Positions 18,011-27,063 are shown, numbered from the stretch's first letter. The stretch is 64,000 nt of DNA from an uncultured SAR86 cluster bacterium (GCA_902517565.1 CABYCU010000001.1:186001-250000); one strand, 5' to 3'. Notes: a model not told the origin generated them from the letters alone. Program-made: numbers and translations.

Positions 18011-18529
18011 TTAGTAGTCTATTTTATCTTCTACAGCTTTTCCTTCTTTTGGAATTAGAGCAGATCTAATAAAGGAAGCTACTTCTACTCCATCTTGATT
18101 CTTACCTATAGTTCTAACTGTTACTATCCCCTCGTCTGGCCTTGATTTAGATTCTCTCTTTTCAAGAACTTCAGATTCAGCGTAAAGAGTATCTCCAACA
18201 TATAGAGGATGAGTCATCTTAATATCTGTCCAGCCTAAGTTTGCTACTGTTTTTTGGCTTATATCACTAACACTCATTCCAACCATCAATGCTACTGTGA
18301 AAGGACTAACAACCAACGTCTTACCAAACTCAGTTCCCTTTCCATATTCATCGTCAATATGTAGAGGATGTTGATTCATTGTTAATAGTGTGAACCAGAT
18401 ATTGTCAGATTGAGTTATTGTTCTACCAGGCCTATGTTCATATACATCGCCTATAACAAACTCTTCATAATATCTGCCGAATGATTCTCTATAACGACCA
18501 GGTGAAATTTCCTTCATTTTTTTAACCAT
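18011..18529 (-). CDS. MaoC-family hot-dog dehydratase
   Basis: A 172-residue single hot-dog protein. The hydratase-type motif lies in MNQHPLHIDDEYGKGTEFGK (Asp/Asn...His arrangement), followed by VSPFTVALMVGMSV. It resembles mesaconyl-CoA or related enoyl-CoA hydratases, which add water to short branched unsaturated CoA esters. It is 7 bp downstream of the CitE-like lyase, the typical partner of such hydratases in the ethylmalonyl-CoA and methylaspartate routes and in C5 dicarboxylate breakdown. The joint function is inferred from the pairing. Confidence 0.82.
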   Translation of the reverse strand: MVKKMKEISPGRYRESFGRYYEEFVIGDVYEHRPGRTITQSDNIWFTLLTMNQHPLHIDDEYGKGTEFGKTLVVSPFTVALMVGMSVSDISQKTVANLGWTDIKMTHPLYVGDTLYAESEVLEKRESKSRPDEGIVTVRTIGKNQDGVEVASFIRSALIPKEGKAVEDKIDY

Positions 18530-18536
18530 AATGATC

Positions 18537-19358
18537 TTAGTCTATATTCTTTGGATCTATCCCCACAAGTCTTAATCTTTTTTCCATTGACAAGATTATG
18601 GGTTGATCAATCATTCGCCCTTTAAATGCTATAACAGCTGAGGAGGACTGATTGAAAGCATTTATTATTTGTTTTGCTTCTGATATTTCCTCTTCACTAG
18701 GGAGAAAAGAGTTCTTAATTAATTCTAGCTGACTGGGATGGATGGCAGCTTTACCATTAAAGCCAAGCGCTTTAGCTTTTTGACTTTCTTTTTGTAAAGC
18801 ATCCAGATCTTCTATGCTCATAAAGGGGCTATCAATAGAAAAGATATTATTAATAGCTGCTTCTAATACTATCTTTGACCTTGCAAATAAAAGAGAGTCC
18901 CAGTCCATAGTTGAGCCCAAGCTTGCGCTTAAATCAGCACCGCCGAGGGCCAAACCTTTGACCTTCTTTTCTGAAGCTATGTCTGAAATATTTTTAATAG
19001 ACATTGGAGTTTCTAATAGAGCAATGATATTAATATCCGGTAGCGTCGCTATCGAGGAACTTTCTTCTATCTTTGGCAACATGAAAGCACTGATAGGTAA
19101 TTTAGACTGAGTTAAAGTTTTTATATCTTCCTGGCCAGTCTGATCGGTTATTGGATTAACTCTAATGATTAAACTACCTGGAAAGCTATTTTCTTTGAGA
19201 TGCAGAAAGAGATCTTGTCTTGCTTGCGCTTTTTCATTGTCTGGTACGGAGTCTTCGAGATCCAGAATTATACTATCGGTTCCTTTTTCGAAAGTTTTAG
19301 CTATCCACTCCAACTTATTGGCTGGAATAAAAAGAGGAGAAATGGGAAATGTATTCAA
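18537..19358 (-). CDS. CitE/HpcH-type CoA-ester lyase
   Basis: TIM-barrel aldolase of the citrate lyase beta-subunit family, 273 residues. Seen are SPLFIPANKLEWIAK, the metal-binding LDLEDSVPDNEKAQAR, ALLETP, GGADLSASLG (Asp ligand) and GFNGKAAIHPSQL. Citrate lyase itself is unlikely because no citF or citD is near. Beta-methylmalyl-CoA, malyl-CoA or citramalyl-CoA lyase activity fits better with the adjacent MaoC gene. Together they could convert mesaconyl-CoA-like compounds into a 2-oxo acid plus an acyl-CoA. Exact substrate unknown. Confidence 0.82.
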   Translation of the reverse strand: MNTFPISPLFIPANKLEWIAKTFEKGTDSIILDLEDSVPDNEKAQARQDLFLHLKENSFPGSLIIRVNPITDQTGQEDIKTLTQSKLPISAFMLPKIEESSSIATLPDINIIALLETPMSIKNISDIASEKKVKGLALGGADLSASLGSTMDWDSLLFARSKIVLEAAINNIFSIDSPFMSIEDLDALQKESQKAKALGFNGKAAIHPSQLELIKNSFLPSEEEISEAKQIINAFNQSSSAVIAFKGRMIDQPIILSMEKRLRLVGIDPKNID

Positions 19359-19371
19359 CTTTTAGGGAGTT

Positions 19372-20022
19372 CTAGTTTCTTTCTTTTTCTATAAGAAAGT
19401 CCACTACATCGAATAATTGATCCGTTCTAACAGATCGAGAAGCTGAAACTCTATATTTACCATTAACTATAAGTGAAGGCACACCAGTTACTTGCCATTG
19501 TTTCATTTTCTTATCTGCTTGGTCCACAGCATTTCTGACACCGAACGAAGTTGAAACTGCTTTATATTTATCTCTTTCAATATCAAAGCCCTTAAAGTAG
19601 TATTCTAATTCGGTGCCGCCTGTGAGCATTCTTCCCTCATTTTGAATCGTGTTAAATGCAGCAGGCACAAACTGTTGCTCAATTCCTAAGGCCTTAGCTG
19701 TGTAATAAATATTAGCATGCGTTTTTAACATTTCATTCCAAGTTGCAGGAGATTTTAAAAAAGCAACATCTGAGGACATATCTTTTTTCCATCTTGCGAT
19801 GTAAGGTTCCAAGGCATAACAATGATTGCAACCAAACCAAAAAACTTCTGCAACTTCAATTTTTGATGGGTCACGAACGGTTGTGGGATTGTCAACAAGC
19901 TCGTAATGAACTCCTTCTCTGAATTGCTCTCCAGTTGATGACTCTAGGACAGTTTGCTCTTCTTCAGAACAGCTAATTAGTATAAAAAGAAACGATATTG
20001 ATAAGATAAAATAGCGGAACAT
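19372..20022 (-). CDS. dsbA: DsbA-family thiol:disulfide oxidoreductase, predicted lipoprotein
   Basis: Periplasmic disulfide oxidase. The ORF track starts 42 bases upstream, inside the cytochrome c4 gene. The ATG at 20022 gives MFRYFILSISFLFILISC, a lipobox with Cys18, and 216 residues, so the enzyme is probably membrane-anchored. The active site is FWFGCNHCYALEP (C65, C68) and the cis-proline loop is GVPSLIVNG. Most DsbA proteins have CPHC; here Asn replaces Pro in the dipeptide that tunes redox potential. It lies 4 bp after cytochrome c4, the same engB-cc4-dsbA arrangement as Pseudomonas. DsbB is encoded at 24965. Confidence 0.9.
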   Translation of the reverse strand: MFRYFILSISFLFILISCSEEEQTVLESSTGEQFREGVHYELVDNPTTVRDPSKIEVAEVFWFGCNHCYALEPYIARWKKDMSSDVAFLKSPATWNEMLKTHANIYYTAKALGIEQQFVPAAFNTIQNEGRMLTGGTELEYYFKGFDIERDKYKAVSTSFGVRNAVDQADKKMKQWQVTGVPSLIVNGKYRVSASRSVRTDQLFDVVDFLIEKERN

Positions 20023-20026
20023 TTTT

Positions 20027-20623
20027 CTAGTATAAACCATGAACAAAACTTGAAAGAGCATCAATTTCCACGTCGTCTAACTTGTAAGCTATTGCGGCCA
20101 TAATTTTTGAAGGATCTTCGTTAATTCTTTCTCCAGATCTGTAGTCTTTTAATGCTTTAGCCACATATTCAGGCTGCTGACCGCTTAATAGAGGGTAAGC
20201 TGCAGGTGCATTACCTAATCCTCTTGGAGAATGACAAGCAGAGCATGCTGGAACTCCTTTTTCAAGGTTTCCTGCATAATATAACTTTCTGCCTAGATCA
20301 ACTTTTGACTCATCAACAATACCTACAGTATTAGTTTTAGATTCATAAAACGCGGCTATGTCTTGAAGATCAGAATCATCTAAATTATCTAGGATTCCAA
20401 TCATGGAGGCTATTTCCCTATCTCCTGACTTAACTAACCTTAATTGTTTAAGAAGATAATTCTTGTTTTGACCGGCTAAGGATGGCCATATACCGACTAA
20501 ACTATTTCCATCAGCGCCATGACAACCAGCGCATACAGCTACTTTATCTTTTCCGGAATTTGGATCGCCTGCCCCTAAAAAAACTATAGCTGATGTTAAT
20601 AATATAAGATTTTTTAGTTTCAT
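20027..20623 (-). CDS. Dihaem cytochrome c4
   Basis: Periplasmic dihaem c-type cytochrome, 198 residues with a signal peptide (about 1-18). Haem sites are CAGCH (GADGNS) and CSACH (SPRGLG), one in each of two similar domains. Methionines that could serve as sixth ligands are in IASMIG and KIMAAIA. Cytochrome c4 passes electrons to terminal oxidases, so the aa3-type oxidase at 42-46 kb is a natural partner. It is transcribed divergently from engB with an 81-bp gap, and dsbA follows as a second operon gene. Confidence 0.93.
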   Translation of the reverse strand: MKLKNLILLTSAIVFLGAGDPNSGKDKVAVCAGCHGADGNSLVGIWPSLAGQNKNYLLKQLRLVKSGDREIASMIGILDNLDDSDLQDIAAFYESKTNTVGIVDESKVDLGRKLYYAGNLEKGVPACSACHSPRGLGNAPAAYPLLSGQQPEYVAKALKDYRSGERINEDPSKIMAAIAYKLDDVEIDALSSFVHGLY

Positions 20624-20704
20624 TTAAGAATCTATCTTTAAATATGATGTGACGCGCCGACATTATATACTAACCCCTCTGGCGTTACTAAATTTATAGG
20701 TCAA

Positions 20705-21304
20705 ATGGATAATACATATTTCAATAATGCTAAATTCGCTGGAAGTTACCCTGAAAGCAAAGATTTACCATCAGATGAAGGTTCTGAAATTGCCTTCTGC
20801 GGCAGATCTAATTGCGGAAAGTCTAGTGTACTTAATGCCCTAACAAATAATAAAAAGCTTGCTAAAACTAGTAAAACGCCAGGTAGAACTCAGGCAATAA
20901 ATGTTTTTGAAATAAGTGCCGATAGTCAATTTAAGATTATTGATTTACCAGGATACGGATATGCAAAAGTGTCGAAGAAAATGCGATCGCTATGGGGAAA
21001 AGAAATTGATGCATATTTAACTACTAGAGAGTGTCTCAAAGCTATATGCATAATAATGGACATAAGGCATCCATTTAAAGAAGACGATTTAAATTTAATA
21101 GACTGGTGCGAGAGTAAAGATTTACCTATGATTTTATTGCTCAATAAATCAGATAAATTATCAAATAATAAAGTCTCACAAGCAGTTCTTAATGCTCAAA
21201 AAGATATGCATAGACTTACTACTAAACATTATATTATTGCAACGTCTGCTACTGAGAAAACTGGAATCTCCTCTCTTCTAAGGCAAATTCAAGAACTTAA
21301 TTAA
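20705..21304 (+). CDS. engB: Ribosome biogenesis GTPase EngB (YsxC/YihA)
   Basis: Essential TRAFAC GTPase needed for 50S subunit assembly. The 199-residue length is normal. G1 is GRSNCGKSSVLNAL, G3 is DLPGYGYAKV, G4 is LNKSDKL and G5 is ATSATEKTGI, with the G2 threonine in KTPGRTQAIN. A possible -10 TATACT is at 20666-20671 in the gap shared with cytochrome c4. A strong hairpin starts at the stop codon. Confidence 0.95.
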   Translation: MDNTYFNNAKFAGSYPESKDLPSDEGSEIAFCGRSNCGKSSVLNALTNNKKLAKTSKTPGRTQAINVFEISADSQFKIIDLPGYGYAKVSKKMRSLWGKEIDAYLTTRECLKAICIIMDIRHPFKEDDLNLIDWCESKDLPMILLLNKSDKLSNNKVSQAVLNAQKDMHRLTTKHYIIATSATEKTGISSLLRQIQELN

Positions 21305-21305
21305 A

Positions 21306-21339
21306 AAAGCTCCAAGCATTTGGGGTTGCTTGAAGCTTT
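21306..21339 (+). terminator. Hairpin at the end of engB, probable terminator
   Basis: AAAGCTCCAAGCA pairs over 13 positions (one wobble) with TGCTTGAAGCTTT, leaving an 8-base loop. An A-run precedes it and a short CTTTATT follows. The better T-run is on the minus strand (GCTTTTTT). It overlaps the engB stop by no bases and could end engB transcription. Confidence 0.6.
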
Positions 21340-21342
21340 ATT

Positions 21343-21370
21343 GAAAGGTGGGGTTATTTACCCTACTTTC
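21343..21370 (+). other. Second hairpin in the FkbM leader with a competing partner
   Basis: GAAAG-(G)-TGGGGT pairs with ACCCTACTTTC as an 11-bp stem with one bulged G and the loop TTATT. The 3' arm TACCCTAC (21359-21366) is also perfectly complementary to GTAGGGTA at 21427-21434, just upstream of the FkbM ribosome binding site. Two exclusive structures are therefore possible. Confidence 0.45.
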
Positions 21371-21456
21371 ATTCAGACATTAACAATTACAGATAGTTCA
21401 AACTTTATTTTATTTTTAACTTTTTTGTAGGGTAAAATCACCTAAAGGAAATTGAA

Positions 21457-22281
21457 ATCAGCAAAACAAGATCAAATATAATTAAAAGACTAAGCTCTCT
21501 GCTTACACTAGGTGCAAACGAAAGAACTAAAGTAAAAACTTATGCGAGACTCGCAGAATCTTTCAAAGAAACGCATTCAATAGATACTGATCGAGGTCGA
21601 CTACAATTCAGAGTTGATTCTCCAGGATCAGTTCCTCAAGACCCAAAATCTGTTCGCAGTGAGCCCGAAACTTTTGAATGGATAAGAAAAGTCTTAAAAT
21701 CTGAAGATGTTCTATGGGATATAGGAGCAAATATAGGCGTCTTTAGTTTGTACGCAGCTTTAAATAAAGAAAATAAGGTATTGTCACTTGAACCTTCAGC
21801 AGAATCCTACGCAACTCTAAATGGAAACATCAGACTAAATGGATTAGATGAATATATACAGGCGCTCTGTTTAGCGGGCGGCAAAGAAACAAATTTACTC
21901 GATCTATTTATGAAAGATACAAGTGCAGGGGCTTCACATAACAGCATCGGATCAAGTAAAAACCAATTTGGAGAGTTCGATGTTAATGGTTATCAATCAG
22001 TTATTGCTATCAAACTTGATGATTTAGATGAAATTAAAGGTGTTTTGTCGCCTAATCATATAAAACTAGACGTGGATGGAAAGGAGCTAGAAATACTTCA
22101 AGGGGCAAGAAGTGTATTGTCTAAAGTGGATAGTATTCTTATAGAAATAGAGGGCATTAATCTAAATGAAAATCTAGTTCTTATTGAGGAAATTATTTCC
22201 AATTCCGGACTAGAGGAGGATATTGATTGGAGAAATAAAGGGTCAGGAAGAAACAGGCTGTACTGGAGAAATAAAACTTAA
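21457..22281 (+). CDS. FkbM-family SAM-dependent methyltransferase with apparent ATC start
   Basis: The ORF track begins at TTG 21748, inside the SAM-binding motif, so that start is wrong. The frame is open back to a TAA at 21433 and reads FEWIRKVL...VLWDIGANIGVFSLYAA, the FkbM motif. No ATG, GTG or TTG exists in that extension. AAAGGA at 21444-21449 is followed after 7 bases by ATC (21457), giving (M)SKTRSNIIKRLSS and 274 residues. This is a plausible ATC start or a mutated ATG. Family members O-methylate sugars, polyketides or lipids. The stop overlaps polA by one base (TAATG). Substrate unknown. Confidence 0.72.
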   Translation: MSKTRSNIIKRLSSLLTLGANERTKVKTYARLAESFKETHSIDTDRGRLQFRVDSPGSVPQDPKSVRSEPETFEWIRKVLKSEDVLWDIGANIGVFSLYAALNKENKVLSLEPSAESYATLNGNIRLNGLDEYIQALCLAGGKETNLLDLFMKDTSAGASHNSIGSSKNQFGEFDVNGYQSVIAIKLDDLDEIKGVLSPNHIKLDVDGKELEILQGARSVLSKVDSILIEIEGINLNENLVLIEEIISNSGLEEDIDWRNKGSGRNRLYWRNKT

Positions 22282-24965
22282 TGAGCGAAGATAAAGACCC
22301 AATAATTCTAGTTGATGGTTCGTCTTATTTGTACAGGGCTTATCATGCTCTACCTCCATTAACCACAAGCAAAGATCAGCCTACTGGAGCTATTAAGGGT
22401 GTCATAAGTATGATCAAAAGGATTCGTATTGATCATCCGGATAGTCCTTTAGCTGTAGTTTTTGATGCGAAGGGAAAAACTTTTAGAAATGACATGTATT
22501 CAGACTACAAGGCCAATAGGCCTCCGATGCCCGAAGATTTAGTCCAACAAATTGAACCCATCCATCGCATCATTTCACTTATGGGCATAAAGCTAATTAT
22601 GATCACAGGTGTTGAGGCAGATGATGTTATTGGAACATTAGCAGAGCAAGCTAGGGGAAAAAAATTAAACACGGTCATCTCTACGGGCGATAAAGATATG
22701 ACTCAACTTGTTTGTGAAAATGTCAGTGTAGTAAACACTATGTCGGGTGAGTTATTGGATGAAAATGGAGTGTTAAAAAAGTTTGGTGTTGGGCCCGAGC
22801 TCATAACAGACTATTTAGCCCTTATAGGAGATAAATCAGATAACGTACCAGGTGTTGATAAGGTAGGGCCAAAAACCGCGGTTAAATGGCTTAAGGAATA
22901 CCATAATATCGAGGGAATAAAAGAAAATGCTGAATCTATTGGAGGAAAGGTAGGAGAAAACTTAAGGTCTTCGATAGAAATGCTTGATCTAGCCCAGGCA
23001 CTCGTAACAATAAAAACTGATGTCGATCTGGAAGTTGGGATAGAGGACCTTGCAGTTACTGATGCCAATCAAGAAGAACTCAGTAAATTGTATGAGGAGT
23101 TAGAATTTAATTCATGGCTACAAGAGGCACCACAAAAGAAACCTACAAAAACTAAAATTAATAGCTCTTATGTTTGTATTTCTTCAGAAGAAAAACTGAA
23201 TAAGGTAATAAAGCAAGCCATGAAGTCCAAAGTGGTAGCGGTTGATACTGAGACAACGGGTCTGGATTATATGGATACTGACTTAGTGGGTGTTTCTCTA
23301 AGTTTTAAGCCCGGTGAAGCTTACTATATTCCCCTACAACATAAAGATGAGTCGGTAGCTCAGCTTGAATTAAATCTTGTCCTTGAAGAGCTCAAGCCTT
23401 TACTGGAGAGCTCTGAAAATAAAATCATAGGACAGAATATAAAATTTGATAGGAATGTTTTAGCAAAGTATGGGATAGATATTACTTCTATAAAAAATGA
23501 CACGATGATGATGAGTTATGTACTTGATGCATCTGCAACAAGACACAACCTAGATGCATTGTCTTCATATTATTTAAATTACAAAACATCAACGTTTGAG
23601 GAAGTAGCTGGGAAAGGTGTTAAGCAAGTAACCTTTGATCAAGTGCCGATTGATGTTGCTACGCATTACGCAGCAGAAGATGCTGATATAACTCTTAGAC
23701 TATATGAAGAACTAAATCCCAAACTAGAAAAAGAGAATTCTTTAAAAAGGCTTAATGATGAAATCGAAATACCTCTAATAGAAGTTCTTTCAGATATGGA
23801 ACGAAATGGAGCTATTCTAAATTCTAAAATTCTAAATTCTCAATCGAAAGATCTGGCTAATAGAATTAAAAAGTTAGAGAAGAAAGCCTATGAAATAGCC
23901 GGTGAAGAATTTAATCTGGGTTCGACCAAGCAGCTGAGAGAAATATTCTTTGAAAAACTTAATTATAGAGTTATCAAGAAGACTCCAGGAGGACAGCCTT
24001 CAACAGATGAAAAGGTGCTTGCTGAACTAGCAGAAGAATATGAACTACCAAAAGTTCTGTTAGAGCACAGAACATTGAGCAAACTTAAATCAACTTATAC
24101 AGATAAACTGCCTAACCAAATTTCTTACTCAACTGGGAAAGTCCATACTTCTTTTCATCAGGCTGTAACTACAACCGGCAGATTATCTTCTTCAGATCCG
24201 AATTTACAAAATATACCCATAAGAACTGAAGATGGAAGAAGGATCAGACAAGCTTTTGAGCCGTCCCCAGGTCATAGTTTTATTTCTGCAGACTATTCCC
24301 AGATAGAGCTTCGTGTGATGGCGCACATGTCAAAAGATACTGGACTTTTAAAAGCCTTTCAAGACGGAGAAGATGTACATAGTAAAACTGCTAGTGAAGT
24401 TTTCAATGTTGAATTAGATGAAGTTACAGCAGATCTTAGAAGAAATGCTAAAGCTATTAATTTCGGATTAATATACGGAATCTCTGCTTTTGGTTTGGGT
24501 AAACAATTAGGAATTTCCAGAAACTTGGCTGCCGAGTATATGGCCTTATACTTTGAGAAATATCCTGGCGTGAAAGAGTACATGGAATCAACTAAAGAAT
24601 TAGCTAGTCAAAAAGGATATGTAGAGACTTTATTTGGAAGAAGACTTTACCTAAGAGACATTAATGCAACTAATGCAATGAGAAGGCAAGCGTCCGAGAG
24701 GGTGGCAATAAATGCGCCCGTTCAAGGAACGGCTGCTGACATTATGAAAATAGCCATGATAGAGATGCATAGGTCAATCAAGGAAGAGCAAATTGAAGCG
24801 AAGCTGATACTTCAGGTTCATGATGAACTAATACTGGATACTCCAAAGAATGAAATAGACGATGTTATAAGCCTCATTACCAGCTCAATGATGGGGGCCG
24901 CTGATTTAGATGTACCGTTAGAAATAGATGTTGGGGTTGGAGATAATTGGGACCAAGCTCACTGA
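22281..24965 (+). CDS. polA: DNA polymerase I
   Basis: Repair and Okazaki-fragment polymerase, 894 residues in three domains. The 5'-nuclease domain (about 1-290) starts ILVDGSSYLYRAYHAL. The 3'-5' exonuclease (about 300-490) has intact VDTETTGLD and AAEDADITLRLYE acidic motifs, so proofreading is probably kept. The polymerase domain carries TTGRLSSSDPNLQNIPIR, SADYSQIELRVMAH, RRNAKAINFGLIYG and QVHDELI. It is translationally coupled to FkbM upstream, and its TGA overlaps the dsbB ATG. Confidence 0.97.
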   Translation: MSEDKDPIILVDGSSYLYRAYHALPPLTTSKDQPTGAIKGVISMIKRIRIDHPDSPLAVVFDAKGKTFRNDMYSDYKANRPPMPEDLVQQIEPIHRIISLMGIKLIMITGVEADDVIGTLAEQARGKKLNTVISTGDKDMTQLVCENVSVVNTMSGELLDENGVLKKFGVGPELITDYLALIGDKSDNVPGVDKVGPKTAVKWLKEYHNIEGIKENAESIGGKVGENLRSSIEMLDLAQALVTIKTDVDLEVGIEDLAVTDANQEELSKLYEELEFNSWLQEAPQKKPTKTKINSSYVCISSEEKLNKVIKQAMKSKVVAVDTETTGLDYMDTDLVGVSLSFKPGEAYYIPLQHKDESVAQLELNLVLEELKPLLESSENKIIGQNIKFDRNVLAKYGIDITSIKNDTMMMSYVLDASATRHNLDALSSYYLNYKTSTFEEVAGKGVKQVTFDQVPIDVATHYAAEDADITLRLYEELNPKLEKENSLKRLNDEIEIPLIEVLSDMERNGAILNSKILNSQSKDLANRIKKLEKKAYEIAGEEFNLGSTKQLREIFFEKLNYRVIKKTPGGQPSTDEKVLAELAEEYELPKVLLEHRTLSKLKSTYTDKLPNQISYSTGKVHTSFHQAVTTTGRLSSSDPNLQNIPIRTEDGRRIRQAFEPSPGHSFISADYSQIELRVMAHMSKDTGLLKAFQDGEDVHSKTASEVFNVELDEVTADLRRNAKAINFGLIYGISAFGLGKQLGISRNLAAEYMALYFEKYPGVKEYMESTKELASQKGYVETLFGRRLYLRDINATNAMRRQASERVAINAPVQGTAADIMKIAMIEMHRSIKEEQIEAKLILQVHDELILDTPKNEIDDVISLITSSMMGAADLDVPLEIDVGVGDNWDQAH

Positions 24966-25483
24966 TGGAAATTATCATTAAAGATCCTCGGAGAACCTTC
25001 TTAATGCTTTTGCTTGCATCAATAGGCATGATTGTAATTGCATTATTTATGGAGCATTTTCTTGAATTAAAGCCTTGTATTCTTTGTTACATGCAAAGAG
25101 GTGCAGTAATAATTATTGGTATTTTGGCAGCTTTAGGGTTACTAATTAATCCTGATAAATTGCGAACATATAGGTTCCTAATATCTTCGATATTTCTGTC
25201 CGCAATTGCTGGTGTGCTTCTGTCCATAAGGCAGCTATATTTACAAAGCTTGCCAGCTGATCTGGTTCCAAGTTGTATGCCTGATATTGATTATCTTTTC
25301 TCAACTTTGCCTTTTTTGGAAGTAATAATCTTAGCATTCACAGGAGATGGCAATTGTGCCGAAGTTTTATGGACTTTTTTAGGTATTAGTATTCCAGGAT
25401 GGGTTCTTATAGCTCTCTTTGTTGTTATCCTCTATTGCTTGATTATTTTGAAGAGAGCCCATGAAATACATTCTCATAAATAA
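24965..25483 (+). CDS. dsbB: Disulfide bond formation protein B
   Basis: Inner-membrane quinone reductase that reoxidises DsbA. The track starts at GTG 24947 within polA; the ATG at 24965 (172 aa, sharing an A with the polA TGA) is preferred. Four membrane spans are visible. The first redox pair is C38-x-x-C41 in KPCILCYMQRG. The second periplasmic pair is in LVPSCMPDIDYLF and GDGNCAE. It works with the DsbA encoded at 19372-20022. Confidence 0.93.
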   Translation: MEIIIKDPRRTFLMLLLASIGMIVIALFMEHFLELKPCILCYMQRGAVIIIGILAALGLLINPDKLRTYRFLISSIFLSAIAGVLLSIRQLYLQSLPADLVPSCMPDIDYLFSTLPFLEVIILAFTGDGNCAEVLWTFLGISIPGWVLIALFVVILYCLIILKRAHEIHSHK

Positions 25484-25527
25484 AATTAAATCTATATAAT
25501 AGCCGCCAATTTTAAAAGGATTCTTAA

Positions 25528-27057
25528 ATGCCATCTATTTATGAAAATTTAACCGTTGAAGAGTTAATCAGTTCAGCCTTAGAGCGAAACGAAGGTGAGA
25601 TTTCCTCCAATGGTGCACTTTTAGTAAAGACAGGCAAGAGAACAGGTAGGAGCCCCCTTGATAGATTCATTGTAGAAGACGAATCAACCAAAGATACTGT
25701 GGACTGGGGAGAGGTAAATAGATCTTTCGATAGCCAAGCTTTTATTAATCTTTGGGAAAAAGTGGATGCTTATTTAGATGAAAGAGATACATTTGTATCT
25801 TCTCTTCATGTAGGAGAACATCTAGATTATTACGTGCCTGTCAAAATAAGAACGGAATGGGCTTGGCATAATCTCTTTGCTAAGCAGATGTTCATTAGAC
25901 CAGAGAAATTCAATCCTTTAGATAAGGATAATTGGGAAATCTTGAGTGCACCTCAGTTTGTATGTGATCCTGAAACGGACAAAACAAATAGCGATGGTGT
26001 TGTGCTTTTAGATTTTTCAAGAAAAAAAGTCCTCATAGCTGGCATGCCTTACGCGGGAGAAATAAAAAAATCAATGTTTGCAGTCCAAAATTTCTTACTT
26101 CCAGCGAAAGATGTATTACCTATGCATTGCGCATCAAATGTAGGATCGAATGGAGAAGTTTGTTTATTCTTTGGTCTCTCAGGAACTGGGAAAACTACTC
26201 TTTCTGCGGATTCAGAAAGAAATCTTATCGGAGATGATGAGCATGGGTGGGGACCAGGTACAGTTTTCAACTTTGAAGGTGGTTGCTATGCAAAATGCAT
26301 TGATCTCACTCAAAAAAATGAGCCTGTTATTTGGGATGCGATAAAAAGAGGCAGCGTTATGGAAAACGTAGTTATTGATTCTGAAACAAAAGATCCAGAT
26401 TACTCTGATTCTACCTTAACCGAAAATACTCGAGTGGTTTATCCCAGAGAACACATTGAAAAAAGGGCTCATGAAAATGCAGCTGGAGAGCCAAACGCAG
26501 TTATCTTTCTTACTTGTGATCTGTCGGGAATCATTCCTCCAGTTTCTATCCTAAGTAAGGAAGCTGCGGCTTATCACTTCCTAAGTGGTTATACAGCAGC
26601 TATAGGTTCAACGGAAGTAGGTTCAACGGAAGCATTTAAGACAACTTTCTCAACATGTTATGGGGCTCCATTCTTTCCAAGGGAAGCAGGGGTTTATGCC
26701 GACTTGCTCATGAAGAGAGTAGAAGAATTCGATAGTAAAGTTTATCTTGTTAATACTGGTTGGACTGGAGGACCTTACGGGATAGGAGAAAGATTTGATA
26801 TTCCAGTTACTAGAGCCGTAATTTCTGCAATACAGTCGGGTGCTCTTATTGGAGCAGAAACCGAAACAATTGAAGGAATGAACTTAGAAGTTCCTTTAAA
26901 TATTGATGGCGTTGATAGTAATTTATTAAACCCAATTAAAAACTGGGCGGACCCTTCTGCTTACGAAGAATATGAAAATAAATTAGTCAGTCAGTTTAAA
27001 GAAAACTTCAATAAGTTTAATGTATCCGAATCTATTGTTAAGGCCGGACCGAGGTAA
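25528..27057 (+). CDS. pckA: Phosphoenolpyruvate carboxykinase (ATP)
   Basis: Converts oxaloacetate to PEP for gluconeogenesis, in the ATP-dependent class, 509 residues. The kinase P-loop is [12 protein letters not shown], the metal site is [10 protein letters not shown], and the adenine/substrate blocks are NTRVVYP and [12 protein letters not shown] good AAAAGGA ribosome site and a TATAAT (25495-25500) lie upstream. The region [12 protein letters not shown] is encoded by two perfect 15-bp tandem copies. This agrees with growth on amino and organic acids, as expected from the neighbouring catabolic genes. Confidence 0.96.
   Translation: MPSIYENLTVEELISSALERNEGEISSNGALLVKTGKRTGRSPLDRFIVEDESTKDTVDWGEVNRSFDSQAFINLWEKVDAYLDERDTFVSSLHVGEHLDYYVPVKIRTEWAWHNLFAKQMFIRPEKFNPLDKDNWEILSAPQFVCDPETDKTNSDGVVLLDFSRKKVLIAGMPYAGEIKKSMFAVQNFLLPAKDVLPMHCASNVGSNGEVCLFFGLSGTGKTTLSADSERNLIGDDEHGWGPGTVFNFEGGCYAKCIDLTQKNEPVIWDAIKRGSVMENVVIDSETKDPDYSDSTLTENTRVVYPREHIEKRAHENAAGEPNAVIFLTCDLSGIIPPVSILSKEAAAYHFLSGYTAAIGSTEVGSTEAFKTTFSTCYGAPFFPREAGVYADLLMKRVEEFDSKVYLVNTGWTGGPYGIGERFDIPVTRAVISAIQSGALIGAETETIEGMNLEVPLNIDGVDSNLLNPIKNWADPSAYEEYENKLVSQFKENFNKFNVSESIVKAGPR
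26603..26632 (+). repeat. Perfect 15-bp tandem duplication inside pckA
   Basis: TAGGTTCAACGGAAG occurs twice without a gap, encoding the G-S-T-E-V-G-S-T-E stretch. It is in frame (5 codons per copy), so the reading frame is kept. Confidence 0.9.
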
Positions 27058-27063
27058 AAAACA

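Noticed and set aside
21748-22281. 177-residue version of the FkbM gene from the ORF track
   Set aside because: The TTG start cuts through the SAM-binding motif DIGANIG; the frame clearly continues upstream.
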